Source: Marinobacter mobilis
GTDB lineage: Bacteria > Pseudomonadota > Gammaproteobacteria > Pseudomonadales > Oleiphilaceae
DNA length: 64,000 bases
Direction: 5' to 3'
Assembly (NCBI RefSeq): GCF_900106945.1
Contig: NZ_FNNE01000004.1
Span: 1-64,000 of the forward strand
Positions within the stretch are counted from its first letter, which is position 1. Each line of letters opens with the position of its first letter. Under the pieces are notes generated by a model. That model did not search any database. It saw only the letters and a list, made by a program, of their open reading frames with translations, and was not told where the DNA came from. The position numbers and the translations under genes are program-made. This document shows, piece by piece, positions 43,161 through 51,989 of the stretch.

Positions 43161-44012
43161 ATGCTCGGTTACGGAATTGCGCTCACCGCCATCGTTTTAG
43201 CGGCCTTTTACTGGCTGTTTGTACGCCCCCGCCGCCAGCTCGAGCGGCTGGCCCGGATACCAGTGCCAATGGACTGGATCGAGCAGCTACGGGCACAGAT
43301 GGCCCTGTACCGGCGGCTGCCCCCCATCCGCCGCGCCCGCCTGCACACCCACATGCGGGTGCTGCTGGAGCGGGTCGAATTCTATGGCTGTGCCGGCCTC
43401 GAACTGACCGAGCCCATGAAGGTGCTGATTGCGGCCCACGGTGCCTTGTTGATCAATCAGTTGTCGCCGGATTACTACCACAAACTACAGTCAATCCTGG
43501 TCTATCCAGGTGCCTACCGCGTCAGCCAGTCACAACAGGACGGCCCGGTGCTGCATTTCGACGACCAGGAACGGCTGGGCGAATCCTGGCAGCAGGGCAA
43601 GCTGGTACTGGCCTGGGACACCCTGATACGGGAAGCCGGCGACAACAGCAGCCGCAGTAATGTTGCGCTACACGAGTTTGCCCACCAGCTCGACCAGGTC
43701 GACGGAGCCGCCGACGGCGCGCCACCGCTGGCCTCGGGAGAGGTTGCCCAGCACTGGCAGCAGGTGTTTTCCGAAGCCTGGGAACGGCGCCGGCGACACT
43801 CTGGAGGCAACAGCATCATCGACGAATACGGCGCCACCTCACCCGCCGAGTTTTTCGCGGTCGCAACCGAGGCGTTCTTCCTTCACCCTGCGCTGCTGGC
43901 CAGCCAGGAACCCGAGTTGTACGACTGCATGGCCGGCTTTTACCGCCTTGACCCCCGTGACTGGCACGACGGCGCCGCCACGCGTCCGACACCCTTGACA
44001 GCCAATACGTGA
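43161..44012 (+). CDS. mtfA: MtfA-like zinc-dependent peptidase (M90 family)
   Basis: A 283-residue protein with an N-terminal membrane segment (about residues 3-18) and a gluzincin-like domain: HEFAHQLDQVDG provides the HExxH-type zinc ligands and EYGATSPAEFFAVATE the third ligand Glu. In E. coli MtfA (YeeI) binds Mlc and so affects PtsG expression, and has aminopeptidase activity. The E. coli protein is soluble, so the N-terminal anchor differs. It lies upstream of the periplasmic oxidase cluster but its stop is 75 nt before the next start. Confidence 0.9.
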   Translation: MLGYGIALTAIVLAAFYWLFVRPRRQLERLARIPVPMDWIEQLRAQMALYRRLPPIRRARLHTHMRVLLERVEFYGCAGLELTEPMKVLIAAHGALLINQLSPDYYHKLQSILVYPGAYRVSQSQQDGPVLHFDDQERLGESWQQGKLVLAWDTLIREAGDNSSRSNVALHEFAHQLDQVDGAADGAPPLASGEVAQHWQQVFSEAWERRRRHSGGNSIIDEYGATSPAEFFAVATEAFFLHPALLASQEPELYDCMAGFYRLDPRDWHDGAATRPTPLTANT

Positions 44013-44086
44013 TACACAATCATGTTTTCCCATAAACCATGCCCATGCAACCCGGAAACACCGGACGGTGCTTACGTAAAAGGGCC

Positions 44087-44491
44087 ATGCTGGAGGGATA
44101 TCACCTGAGAATACAAATCACACCGGGGCCATGGCTGCTGTCGCTTCTGCTGATCCTGACCGGCTGCTCGCAGGAGCCGGACCGGGCGACTCTGGAACAC
44201 TATGCCAGCTCCGCCATACCGGAAGATCGCGACCTGGCGGAGATCTATCAGCGTTCCTGCCAGGCGTGCCACAGCCGGCCCGGCTCCGCCGCTCCGTTAA
44301 CCGGTGATGTCGCAGACTGGCAGCCACGGCTGAACCAGGGCATGGACACCCTGTTAGTGCATGTGATCGAAGGCTACGGCGGCATGCCCCCCTATGGCCT
44401 GTGCATGGACTGTTCGGCCCGGGATTTTGAACAGCTGATTGCATTCATGTCGCGCCATCCGGGGGCCCGCCGTGATCCAGCCACACCGTGA
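44087..44491 (+). CDS. Cytochrome c lipoprotein
   Basis: A 134-residue periplasmic monoheme cytochrome. A signal peptide ends in the lipobox LTGC, then a heme attachment motif CQACH with distal Met in GMPPYG and extra cysteines in CMDCS, as in the cytochrome c5 group. The start at 44087 is preferred to 44039 because the signal peptide follows it; the ribosome site is modest. It lies 19 nt upstream of the flavin oxidase gene and is the probable electron acceptor of that enzyme. Confidence 0.87.
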   Translation: MLEGYHLRIQITPGPWLLSLLLILTGCSQEPDRATLEHYASSAIPEDRDLAEIYQRSCQACHSRPGSAAPLTGDVADWQPRLNQGMDTLLVHVIEGYGGMPPYGLCMDCSARDFEQLIAFMSRHPGARRDPATP

Positions 44492-44510
44492 GCACCACAG
44501 GACCACCAAC

Positions 44511-45890
44511 ATGCCCAACCGTCGGGAGTTTCTGAAACGTCTGGTGGCGGTCGCCGCCGCCACTTCGCTGCCGCTCGAGTCGCTCCTGGCGACGACCCGC
44601 GAAGCCGGTGCCTCCCGCCGCCTGCCATGGAAGAACTGGTCGGGCAGCCAGACCTGCCACCCCCTCAACCGGCTCGCACCGGCGTCTGTGGCCGAACTGC
44701 AGGAGCAGGTTCGCAACGCCTCAGGGGTTATCCGCGCGGTCGGCTCCGGACATTCGTTTTCGCCACTGGTGCCCACTGACGACACCCTGATTGCCCTGCA
44801 CCGGCTCAGCGGAGTCCTCAGCCATGATGATGACCGGGTGCAGGCCACCATCGCCGCCGGCACCCGTCTGGGACAGCTCGGCCAGCCCCTGGAGGCGCTT
44901 AATCAGGCCCTGATCAACATGCCTGATATCGACCAGCAGACCCTCGCCGGCTCGCTCGCCACAGCCACCCACGGCACCGGCGCAGGCCTGACCTGCCTGT
45001 CCGCCAATATTGAGGCGCTGTCGCTGGTGACCGCCAGTGGCGAGTTGATGCATTGCAGCCGGGATCACAACCGTGACCTCTTCCAGGCTGCCCGGGTCGG
45101 CCTCGGCAGCCTTGGCATTGTCACCGATGTCACCCTGCAGAATACCCGCCCATACCGGCTCAAGCGGGTGTCCGAGTGGCTGCCGATCGAGGACATTCTG
45201 GCCAACGCCCAGGAAAACGCCGACCGCTACCGTAACTTCGAGTTTTTCTACATTCCGTTTTCCGGCATGGGGCTGTGTGACACCCATGAACTCACCGACG
45301 AGCCGCTGTCCAGTACCGACACCTTTGACCAGAACGATGGCGCCCGTGATCTGCAGACAATCCGTGATTTGTTGGATTGGTCCCCCAGTCTGCGACGAAT
45401 GGTGCTCAAAGGGATCCTCAACAGCATCGACCGGGAAGTGAAAGTGGCCTCGTCGTGGCAGAACTACACCAGTGACCGCAACGTACGCTTCAATGAGATG
45501 GAATATCACCTGCCGCGAGAGGAGGGTCTCAAGGCCCTGGCAGAAATCCGCGACCTGATCGAGCACCGTTTTCCGGAAGTGTTCTTTCCGCTGGAGGTGC
45601 GCTTTGTCAGGGGCGATGACATCTGGCTGAGCCCATTCTATAAACGCGACACCCTCTCCATCGCCGTGCATCGCTTTTTTGAGGAAGACTATCAGCCACT
45701 GTTCCAGGCGATAGAACCCGTTTTCCGCCGCTACGGCGGCCGCCCTCATTGGGGCAAGCTCAATACCTGCACCGCAACGGATTTTGCTGACCTTTACCCA
45801 CGCTGGGAGGAATTCAGGGCCCTGCGACAGCAGATGGACCCGCAAGGACGCTTCCTCAACGTCTACCTGCAAGGACTGTTCAACGGATGA
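44511..45890 (+). CDS. Tat-exported FAD-linked aldonolactone-oxidase-like enzyme
   Basis: A 459-residue flavoprotein of the VAO/p-cresol methylhydroxylase family. Tat signal NRREFLKRLVAVAAATS at the N-terminus. FAD-binding text GSGHSFSPLV contains the His that is covalently linked to FAD in this subgroup, and THGTGAGLTCLS lies downstream. The C-terminus has PHWGKLNT, typical of D-arabinono-1,4-lactone oxidase/L-gulonolactone oxidase. It probably oxidises a sugar lactone or polyol in the periplasm and passes electrons to the cytochrome encoded before it. The stop overlaps the PLP gene by 4 nt (ATGA). The start at 44511 begins at the Tat motif. Confidence 0.9.
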   Translation: MPNRREFLKRLVAVAAATSLPLESLLATTREAGASRRLPWKNWSGSQTCHPLNRLAPASVAELQEQVRNASGVIRAVGSGHSFSPLVPTDDTLIALHRLSGVLSHDDDRVQATIAAGTRLGQLGQPLEALNQALINMPDIDQQTLAGSLATATHGTGAGLTCLSANIEALSLVTASGELMHCSRDHNRDLFQAARVGLGSLGIVTDVTLQNTRPYRLKRVSEWLPIEDILANAQENADRYRNFEFFYIPFSGMGLCDTHELTDEPLSSTDTFDQNDGARDLQTIRDLLDWSPSLRRMVLKGILNSIDREVKVASSWQNYTSDRNVRFNEMEYHLPREEGLKALAEIRDLIEHRFPEVFFPLEVRFVRGDDIWLSPFYKRDTLSIAVHRFFEEDYQPLFQAIEPVFRRYGGRPHWGKLNTCTATDFADLYPRWEEFRALRQQMDPQGRFLNVYLQGLFNG

Positions 45891-47188
45891 GTCAGAACGA
45901 CAACTTCTCCCCCGGCAGACGCCGGCTGCTTCTGGGGGCCGGCGCCCTGACGCTGGCCGGCACGGCCAGCTGGCTGCGACCGTCCAGCGCCGATGGTGGT
46001 CATGGCCCTTATTTTCAGGGGCTCGACGACACCCTCCGTCAACACGGCCCCTACCAGCCGCGTCTGATCATCGACCGGCAGCGGTTGCTGGCCAACATTG
46101 ACCTGCTCAGCCAACAGTTGGCGGGACAATTCAACTACCGCATTGTCACCAAATCACTGCCGTCACTGCCGCTGCTCAAACTGGTGATGGCGCGCACCGG
46201 AACCCGGCGGTTGATGGTGTTTCACCAGCCGTTCCTGAACCAGGTGGCCAGCGCGCTGCCCGACGCCGATGTCCTGCTCGGCAAACCCATGCCAGTAAAG
46301 GCCGCACGCCAGTTCTACCACGACCTGCCAGCGGCAAGTCCGGGGGGCTTCGAGCCCGCGCACCAGCTCCAGTGGCTGATCGACAGTCCCGAGCGGCTGG
46401 CTCAGTACGACCAGCTGGCCGCCGAGCTGGGCCTGCAGCTGCGCATCAACATCGAGATTGATGTCGGACTGCACCGGGGCGGGATCCGGGCGCCCGCCGA
46501 GCTGGTCCCCATGCTCAACCACATTGAACAGTCGCCACGGCTGAGCTTCGCCGGCTTCATGGGCTATGAGCCGCACATCGTAAAGGCACCGGGGTCGGTC
46601 ACCTGGCGCCGCGACCAGGCTATGGCCCGCTACCAGGGCTTTGTCGATCAGGCTGAACAGACACTGGGCCGCTCCATCCGCAATCTCACGCTGAATACCG
46701 GCGGCAGCACCACCTATACACTCTACCGCGACCAGCACGAGCGCTTCGCCGCCAACGAGATCGCCGCCGGCTCTGCGCTGGTCAAACCCACCGACTTCGA
46801 CCTTCCGACCCTGGCCGACCACCAGCCAGCCGCCTACATTGCCACCCCGGTGCTGAAGGTCGTGGAGCCACCCGAGATCCCCGGCATACCCGGACTCGGC
46901 CGCTTGATGGGGTGGTGGAACCCCAACCGTCACAAGGCGGTGTTCATCTATGGCGGAGATTGGAAAGCCGTCGCCGAGTCGCCAGCGGGGCTCAGTCCCA
47001 ACCCGATCTATGGCCGCTCTACCAACCAGGAAATGCTCAACGGCAGCGCCGCTCTTGCCCTGCAGCCGGACGACTGGGTCTTTCTGCGGCCCAGCCAGAG
47101 CGAGCGGGTCTTCCTTGCCTTCGATGGTATCGACAGCTACGACGGCAATGATCGCCGGAGCCACGAACACTGGCCGGTGCTGGGCTAA
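45887..47188 (+). CDS. Tat-exported DSD1-family PLP enzyme (D-threonine aldolase-like)
   Basis: A 433-residue protein with a Tat signal (RRRLLLGAGALTLAGTAS). The alanine racemase-type fold III PLP domain has candidate Schiff-base lysine K89 in RIVTKSLPS, and a DSD1-like C-terminal domain. Family members act on D-threonine or D-serine-like beta-hydroxy amino acids. Export of a PLP enzyme is uncommon. It is coupled by ATGA to the flavin oxidase gene. The metal ligands of the family were not checked, so activity is not certain. Confidence 0.87.
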   Translation: MSQNDNFSPGRRRLLLGAGALTLAGTASWLRPSSADGGHGPYFQGLDDTLRQHGPYQPRLIIDRQRLLANIDLLSQQLAGQFNYRIVTKSLPSLPLLKLVMARTGTRRLMVFHQPFLNQVASALPDADVLLGKPMPVKAARQFYHDLPAASPGGFEPAHQLQWLIDSPERLAQYDQLAAELGLQLRINIEIDVGLHRGGIRAPAELVPMLNHIEQSPRLSFAGFMGYEPHIVKAPGSVTWRRDQAMARYQGFVDQAEQTLGRSIRNLTLNTGGSTTYTLYRDQHERFAANEIAAGSALVKPTDFDLPTLADHQPAAYIATPVLKVVEPPEIPGIPGLGRLMGWWNPNRHKAVFIYGGDWKAVAESPAGLSPNPIYGRSTNQEMLNGSAALALQPDDWVFLRPSQSERVFLAFDGIDSYDGNDRRSHEHWPVLG

Positions 47189-47278
47189 CCACCGCCTGCA
47201 TTGGCACAACTGGCATTCAGCTTCGCCGCACGATGGTGGTAACCTCTGCACTGGTTTTAACAACGAAAGGGCGGGGCA

Positions 47279-48424
47279 GTGGCGCTAGCAGTGGCAGAGT
47301 GGGCATGTAACCAACGGCAATCAGGGTGGTGCCTGGCACTGGCCTTTGTTTTACCCGGACACGTGATGGCTCAGGGAGCCGAGCCTCCCAGTAAGTCGGT
47401 CAGCCCCCCTCCCGTCGCTCCGGTAACCGTTGAAAACTGTGCGCTGATTGAAAACGGCGCCAAGCGCCTGGCCTGCTTCGATACCGCAGTCAACGCCGAG
47501 GAACGCGCCATGAACGCGACGCCCGAGCAGCGGCAGCAGGTCGAACAGGCCACCGAACTGCTCGCCCCCAAGCCCGGGGGGGCAGTCGGCGCCAGCGAGG
47601 AAAGCAGTTTCACCGGGGCACTGATCAGCCGCCATCTGGCGTCTGAGGAAGCGTTCATGTCGCTCTCGGGTAACTTTCTGCCCTACAAACAGACGTACCT
47701 GATGCCGTACTCATACGTCTCATCGCCGAACCAGCAACCCTACAGTCCCAGCCTGGGTTTTACCGATTACGATTACGACGTCAAAGAGCATGAGGTCAAG
47801 TTTCAGATCAGCTTTAAGGTGCCGCTGCTACCCGGCCTTTTCGATAAGCGCTCCACGCTCTGGTTTGGCTACACCCAGCTCAGCTTCTGGCAACTCTACA
47901 ATACCGAAGATTCCGCACCGTTCCGGGAAACCAATTACCAGCCAGAGCTGTTTTATCGCTACGATGCCCGCCTCGATCTGGGGCCCGGGCGACTCGATAT
48001 GGTGACTCTGGGTCTGAACCACCAGTCCAATGGTCGCACTGAGCCGCAATCCCGCAGCTGGAACCGGATTACCGCCAACCTGGTGTATGGTGTTGATCGC
48101 TGGTTGTTCATTGCCAATCCCTGGTATCGCATCCCGGAGAGCAGCAGCGACGACAACAACCCGGATATGACCCGCTACGTGGGCTATGGTGACTACTGGG
48201 CGATCTACAAGGTCGATGAGAGCCAGTCGCTGTCACTGCGGTTACGTAACAACTTCCGCAGCCACGACAACAAGACCACCTTTGAACTTGGTTACAGCTT
48301 TCCATTGGGCAAAACCACCAAGGGCTACGTGCAGTACTTCAATGGCTACGGGGAAAGCCTGGTGGATTACAACGTGCGGATTCACCGGATCGGTATCGGC
48401 ATCATGCTCCACGACTGGCTGTGA
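47279..48424 (+). CDS. pldA: Outer membrane phospholipase A1
   Basis: A 381-residue protein. GTG start at 47279 with AAGGGCGGGG upstream. A signal-like N-terminus, an unusual low-complexity segment (about 35-110), then an OMPLA beta-barrel with the active-site block NHQSNG followed by WNR, giving catalytic His, Ser and Asn. It hydrolyses phospholipids that reach the outer leaflet. It is longer than E. coli PldA because of the N-terminal extension, which is usual in pseudomonads and relatives. It follows the PLP gene by 90 nt. Confidence 0.92.
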   Translation: MALAVAEWACNQRQSGWCLALAFVLPGHVMAQGAEPPSKSVSPPPVAPVTVENCALIENGAKRLACFDTAVNAEERAMNATPEQRQQVEQATELLAPKPGGAVGASEESSFTGALISRHLASEEAFMSLSGNFLPYKQTYLMPYSYVSSPNQQPYSPSLGFTDYDYDVKEHEVKFQISFKVPLLPGLFDKRSTLWFGYTQLSFWQLYNTEDSAPFRETNYQPELFYRYDARLDLGPGRLDMVTLGLNHQSNGRTEPQSRSWNRITANLVYGVDRWLFIANPWYRIPESSSDDNNPDMTRYVGYGDYWAIYKVDESQSLSLRLRNNFRSHDNKTTFELGYSFPLGKTTKGYVQYFNGYGESLVDYNVRIHRIGIGIMLHDWL

Positions 48425-48436
48425 CGAACGCCAGCC

Positions 48437-48766
48437 TTACCTGAGCAGCTCAACCATGGACTGCCCGGCGTTCACCGCAAGCGCCACCACCAGGCCGCTG
48501 AAGACCAGCCCGATCATCGCAATCAACAGGGCCAGCAACCGCGAGCCGCCACGTCTGGGTCGAATGTCGCCGTAACCAACCGTGGTCGCGGTGATACCCG
48601 CCCAGTACAAACTGTCCTGCCAGCGCCAGCCTTCACGGCGCCCCACCCACAAGCCCATCAGGGCGATGAGCATCATCAGGAACACCAGAATCGGCCAGGC
48701 AATCAGCAGCCGATCCCAAAGCTCGGACAGGAAAACCAGGGAAGGGTGCAGTATGTCTCGAAGCAT
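48437..48766 (-). CDS. Two-TM potassium channel protein
   Basis: A 109-residue membrane protein with two helices (about 18-40 and 82-105) and pore loop TATTVGYGDIRP, in which TVGYGD is the K+ selectivity filter. It has no regulatory RCK domain. It should form a tetramer in the inner membrane. It starts at 48766 with ATG, converges on pldA (12 nt between stops). Confidence 0.92.
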   Translation of the reverse strand: MLRDILHPSLVFLSELWDRLLIAWPILVFLMMLIALMGLWVGRREGWRWQDSLYWAGITATTVGYGDIRPRRGGSRLLALLIAMIGLVFSGLVVALAVNAGQSMVELLR

Positions 48767-48944
48767 GGTCGCTCTTTGCCAGATTTCTGAAGAGGTTTGC
48801 GCCCATTATAGGCCAGCACCGGACCAGCGAAGTGGCCCTCGTCAATATTCCTGATGGAGTCCGTCACCAGGTTCCGCTTTCACCAATGTGGTGAAAGCGC
48901 CATGATTGGGTACTATTATCGGCCCACTATCCGGGAGAAACGCC

Positions 48945-49745
48945 ATGGCCACACCTCCGGCCCCAATCCTGTACCTGCCCCATGGCGGCGGCCCGCTGCC
49001 ACTGCTGGCGGACCCCGGGCACCGGGCGATGACTGACTTCCTGCAGACCATCCCACAACGACTGGGTACCCCCGAGGCCATAGTGGTCATCAGCGCCCAC
49101 TGGGAAGCCCCCGTCGTCACTGTGACCAGTGGTGCACAGCCGGCATTGATTTACGACTATTACGGTTTTCCGCCGGAGAGCTACAGCATCGAATACCCGG
49201 CACCGGGCGCGCCAGCGCTGGCTGAGACCATCCTCAAGCACCTTGCAGCGGCTGGTATCGATGCGCAGGGCGATCGCGACCGCGGCTTTGACCATGGCCT
49301 GTTCATCCCGCTGAAACTGATGTACCCGGACGCCAGCATTCCCTGCCTGCAGATTGCCCTGCAGCAGGAGATGGATCCGGGTCAGCACCTGGCCATCGGT
49401 CAGGCTCTGGCGGCGTTGCGTGAGCGCAACATTCTGGTGGTTGGCTCTGGCCTGTCATTCCATAACATGCAGTTATTGCGAAGCGGCGATGACCGTTACC
49501 GCGATGACGTCGATGCATTCCACCACTGGCTGATCGACACCTGCTGCCATCCGGAGCTGACCGCAGACACCCGCAATCAGCGGCTGCGCGACTGGGCCCA
49601 GGCCCCCGGAGCCCGCTTGTGCCACCCGCGGGAGGAACATCTGCTGCCACTGCACCTGTGTGCCGGAATGGCCGGTAACCAGCCCGCAGAAGTGGTTTTT
49701 GATGCACCGGTGATGGGCCATCGCGCCATCGCGCTGCTGTGGTAG
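48945..49745 (+). CDS. LigB/DODA-type extradiol ring-cleavage dioxygenase family protein
   Basis: A 266-residue protein of the YgiD/DODA class. Metal-ligand histidines occur in PHGGGP near the start, SAHWEAP, and FDHGLFIPL. The fold is that of LigB but many bacterial members lack a known substrate; YgiD makes DOPA cleavage products. The start at 48945 is chosen because GGGAG lies 8 nt upstream; the frame open to 48906 has no ribosome site. It ends 4 nt before the convergent ada-like gene stop. Confidence 0.9.
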   Translation: MATPPAPILYLPHGGGPLPLLADPGHRAMTDFLQTIPQRLGTPEAIVVISAHWEAPVVTVTSGAQPALIYDYYGFPPESYSIEYPAPGAPALAETILKHLAAAGIDAQGDRDRGFDHGLFIPLKLMYPDASIPCLQIALQQEMDPGQHLAIGQALAALRERNILVVGSGLSFHNMQLLRSGDDRYRDDVDAFHHWLIDTCCHPELTADTRNQRLRDWAQAPGARLCHPREEHLLPLHLCAGMAGNQPAEVVFDAPVMGHRAIALLW

Positions 49746-49749
49746 AGGA

Positions 49750-50595
49750 TCATCCCCGCTCGCGTTCAAGCAAGGCTCTTTTGCGGGCAATGCCCCAACG
49801 ATAACCGGAAAGTCCGCCATCACTGCGCACCACCCGGTGGCAGGGAATCGCCACGGCCAGCCGGTTAGCGGCGCAGGCACCGGCCACCGCCCGCACTGCT
49901 GCCGGCGATCCGATACGGCGGGCGATATCACTGTAGCTGACGGTCTGTCCCGGAGGTATGGCACGCAGGGCCTGCCATACCCGCTGCTGAAAGGCCGTGC
50001 CACGAATATCCAGTGGCAACGTCAGCCCCAATTGCGGCTGCTCCACCAGCCCCACCACGGCCGCAATCTGTTGCTCAAATCCGCGATCCCCGCCGACCAG
50101 CTCCGCATTGCGGAACTGACCCTGTAGCTCCTCCACCAGCGCCTGAGGATCTTCGCCCAGGGCGATGGCACAGATACCGCGCTCGCTGCACGCCACCAGG
50201 ATCGCCCCCAGTGAACACTGGCCCACCGCGAATCGGATGGTGTTGTTGCGCCCATGACGCTGGTAATCCTTCGGATTCATACCCAGTATCTCATTGGCTT
50301 CCCGATAAAAATGACTGCTGGAGGCATAACCGGCGGCGTAGGCCGCCTCGGTCACCGACAACGGCTGATGCAGCGTCTGGGCCAGCCGCTGGTGGCGATG
50401 GCGGCGGGCATAGGCCGCCGGGCTGATCCCGGTCACGGCTTTGAACACCCGCTGCAAGTGATAACGACTCAGGCCGGCCTGAGCGGCCAGCTCTGCCAGT
50501 GTCGGCGCGGATTCCGCCTGCTCAATGCGGCGACAGAGCTCCGCGACCAGGGTCCGGTGACGCTGTTCACTGGTATTTACATCGCTGACCACCAC
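49750..50595 (-). CDS. Ada-like AraC HTH/methylated-DNA-cysteine methyltransferase fusion
   Basis: A 281-residue protein. AraC-type HTH (about 25-115: LSRYHLQRVFKAVTGISP, AYAAGYASSSHFYRE) followed by an O6-alkylguanine-DNA alkyltransferase domain with acceptor Cys in PCHRVVR and the preceding VRAVAGACAANR. It lacks the N-terminal Ada domain with the phosphotriester-accepting Cys, so it cannot be the full E. coli-type Ada switch. The start is GTG at 50595 with AGGAG 6 nt upstream. Confidence 0.92.
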   Translation of the reverse strand: MVVSDVNTSEQRHRTLVAELCRRIEQAESAPTLAELAAQAGLSRYHLQRVFKAVTGISPAAYARRHRHQRLAQTLHQPLSVTEAAYAAGYASSSHFYREANEILGMNPKDYQRHGRNNTIRFAVGQCSLGAILVACSERGICAIALGEDPQALVEELQGQFRNAELVGGDRGFEQQIAAVVGLVEQPQLGLTLPLDIRGTAFQQRVWQALRAIPPGQTVSYSDIARRIGSPAAVRAVAGACAANRLAVAIPCHRVVRSDGGLSGYRWGIARKRALLERERG

Positions 50596-50737
50596 GTGTC
50601 ACTCCTGATCCTCACGCCTGAACTCACTGTATCGCCATCTTCCGGGCAAAACATCCCCATTGTTGCGCCCCCCGGCAGGACCGGATTCATGGTAAATTGC
50701 GGGCTGATTCCGCCGTTGCCATTCCAAGGACAGCCCA

Positions 50738-51214
50738 ATGACCCCAGGCATCAACAGCGCCCGCAAGGCCAAGATTACGCACACCATTCACGAATACAGC
50801 CACGACCCCGCCAGTGAGTCCTACGGCACCGAGGCGGCGGAAAAAATGGGGGTGGACCCCAACCGGGTGTTCAAGACCCTGGTGGTAACGGTGGATGGCA
50901 GGGAGTTGGCGGTCGGCGTGGTTCCAGTCAGCGCAATGCTGAGTATGAAACGGATTGCCAAGGCCGCGGGCGCCAAAAAAGCGGCCATGGCCGATCCCGC
51001 TGAGGTCCAGCGCGCCACCGGTTATGTGCTCGGCGGTGTCAGTCCGCTGGGGCAGAAAAAGCGCTTGAAAACCTTCATCGATCAATCCGCCAGCCACTTC
51101 GACACTCTGTTTGTCAGTGCCGGTCGCCGGGGTCTGGAAATTGAACTGACCCCCGCGGACCTGCAAAAGCTCACCGGCGCCACGCTGGTCGCCCTGACTC
51201 AGGATGACGGCTGA
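50738..51214 (+). CDS. ybaK: YbaK/EbsC family Cys-tRNA(Pro) deacylase
   Basis: A 158-residue protein that hydrolyses Cys-tRNA(Pro) mischarged by prolyl-tRNA synthetase. The fold text VFKTLVVTVDGRELAVGVVP, AAGAKKAAMADPAEVQRATGY and GGVSPLGQKK is characteristic of YbaK. Start at 50738 with AGGA at good spacing. It is monocistronic here. Confidence 0.93.
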   Translation: MTPGINSARKAKITHTIHEYSHDPASESYGTEAAEKMGVDPNRVFKTLVVTVDGRELAVGVVPVSAMLSMKRIAKAAGAKKAAMADPAEVQRATGYVLGGVSPLGQKKRLKTFIDQSASHFDTLFVSAGRRGLEIELTPADLQKLTGATLVALTQDDG

Positions 51215-51258
51215 GCTGGCCGTTGAACACACCCCGTTCGGTATCGTAGGCGAGAATC

Positions 51259-51960
51259 TCAGGACGGGGAGCCGTTCAGCACCAGATCCATCCGCGCCAG
51301 GTAAGCCGCAAACACCGGGTGAGTCTCAGCGTGATGGCGAACCGGCGTCGCCAGCGGCACCCGCAACAGGTTGACCAGAAAGGCGTAGACCGTCGCATCG
51401 TATTCGCTGGGCTGCGGCCCCACCGCAAACGGATTGCGCTCCAATGCCCAGGCCAGGGCGTCCAGATCAGCGGCAGCACGGGCATACACTTCCTCCTGCG
51501 GGCAGCGTCCCAGCCCTTGTCCCTTCAGGGCCGCCAGCACCCCGCGCCGGGCGACGCGAGGCAACAGGCTCTTCACCCCGGGGGGCAACGTCCGGAAAAA
51601 CTCAACGCGGGTTTCCGGCCAGAAAGCGTCGTCCATCCAGCGCGAATAGAGCATGGCAAAGTACAGGCTTTGCTCACAGAGCTCACGCAACAGGTGTCCC
51701 GTTGCCCGCTGTTCATCACTCAACGGCGCTCCCGGTGGCGTTCCTCCCTTTTTCTCCAGGTGCTGCACAATCTCGCGGCTATCAGCAATGGTGCGACCGT
51801 CGTCGACAATGTAGGGCAGTTTGCCCCTGGGCGCCCTGAACGGAGGGGTCGGGCAGATCCGGTAATCAATCCCCGCCAGCCGGCAGTAGGTTTCAACCTT
51901 CAGACAGAAGGGACTGGCATTGACCTGCCAGGCATACGGAAACTGGTAGAGACTGATCAC
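51259..51960 (-). CDS. Glutathione S-transferase family protein
   Basis: A 233-residue protein of GST fold. N-terminal thioredoxin-like domain with SPFCLKVETYCRLAGI and PRGKLPYIVDDGRTIADS, and a C-terminal helical domain. It resembles the Fax/metaxin-like group rather than classical GSTs. Whether it binds glutathione is not known. The start at 51960 is ATG. It lies downstream of the binding-protein gene in the same direction (29 nt apart). Confidence 0.88.
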   Translation of the reverse strand: MISLYQFPYAWQVNASPFCLKVETYCRLAGIDYRICPTPPFRAPRGKLPYIVDDGRTIADSREIVQHLEKKGGTPPGAPLSDEQRATGHLLRELCEQSLYFAMLYSRWMDDAFWPETRVEFFRTLPPGVKSLLPRVARRGVLAALKGQGLGRCPQEEVYARAAADLDALAWALERNPFAVGPQPSEYDATVYAFLVNLLRVPLATPVRHHAETHPVFAAYLARMDLVLNGSPS

Positions 51961-51989
51961 GGGTCTGACTCTCTGGCAAACAAGGGGTA

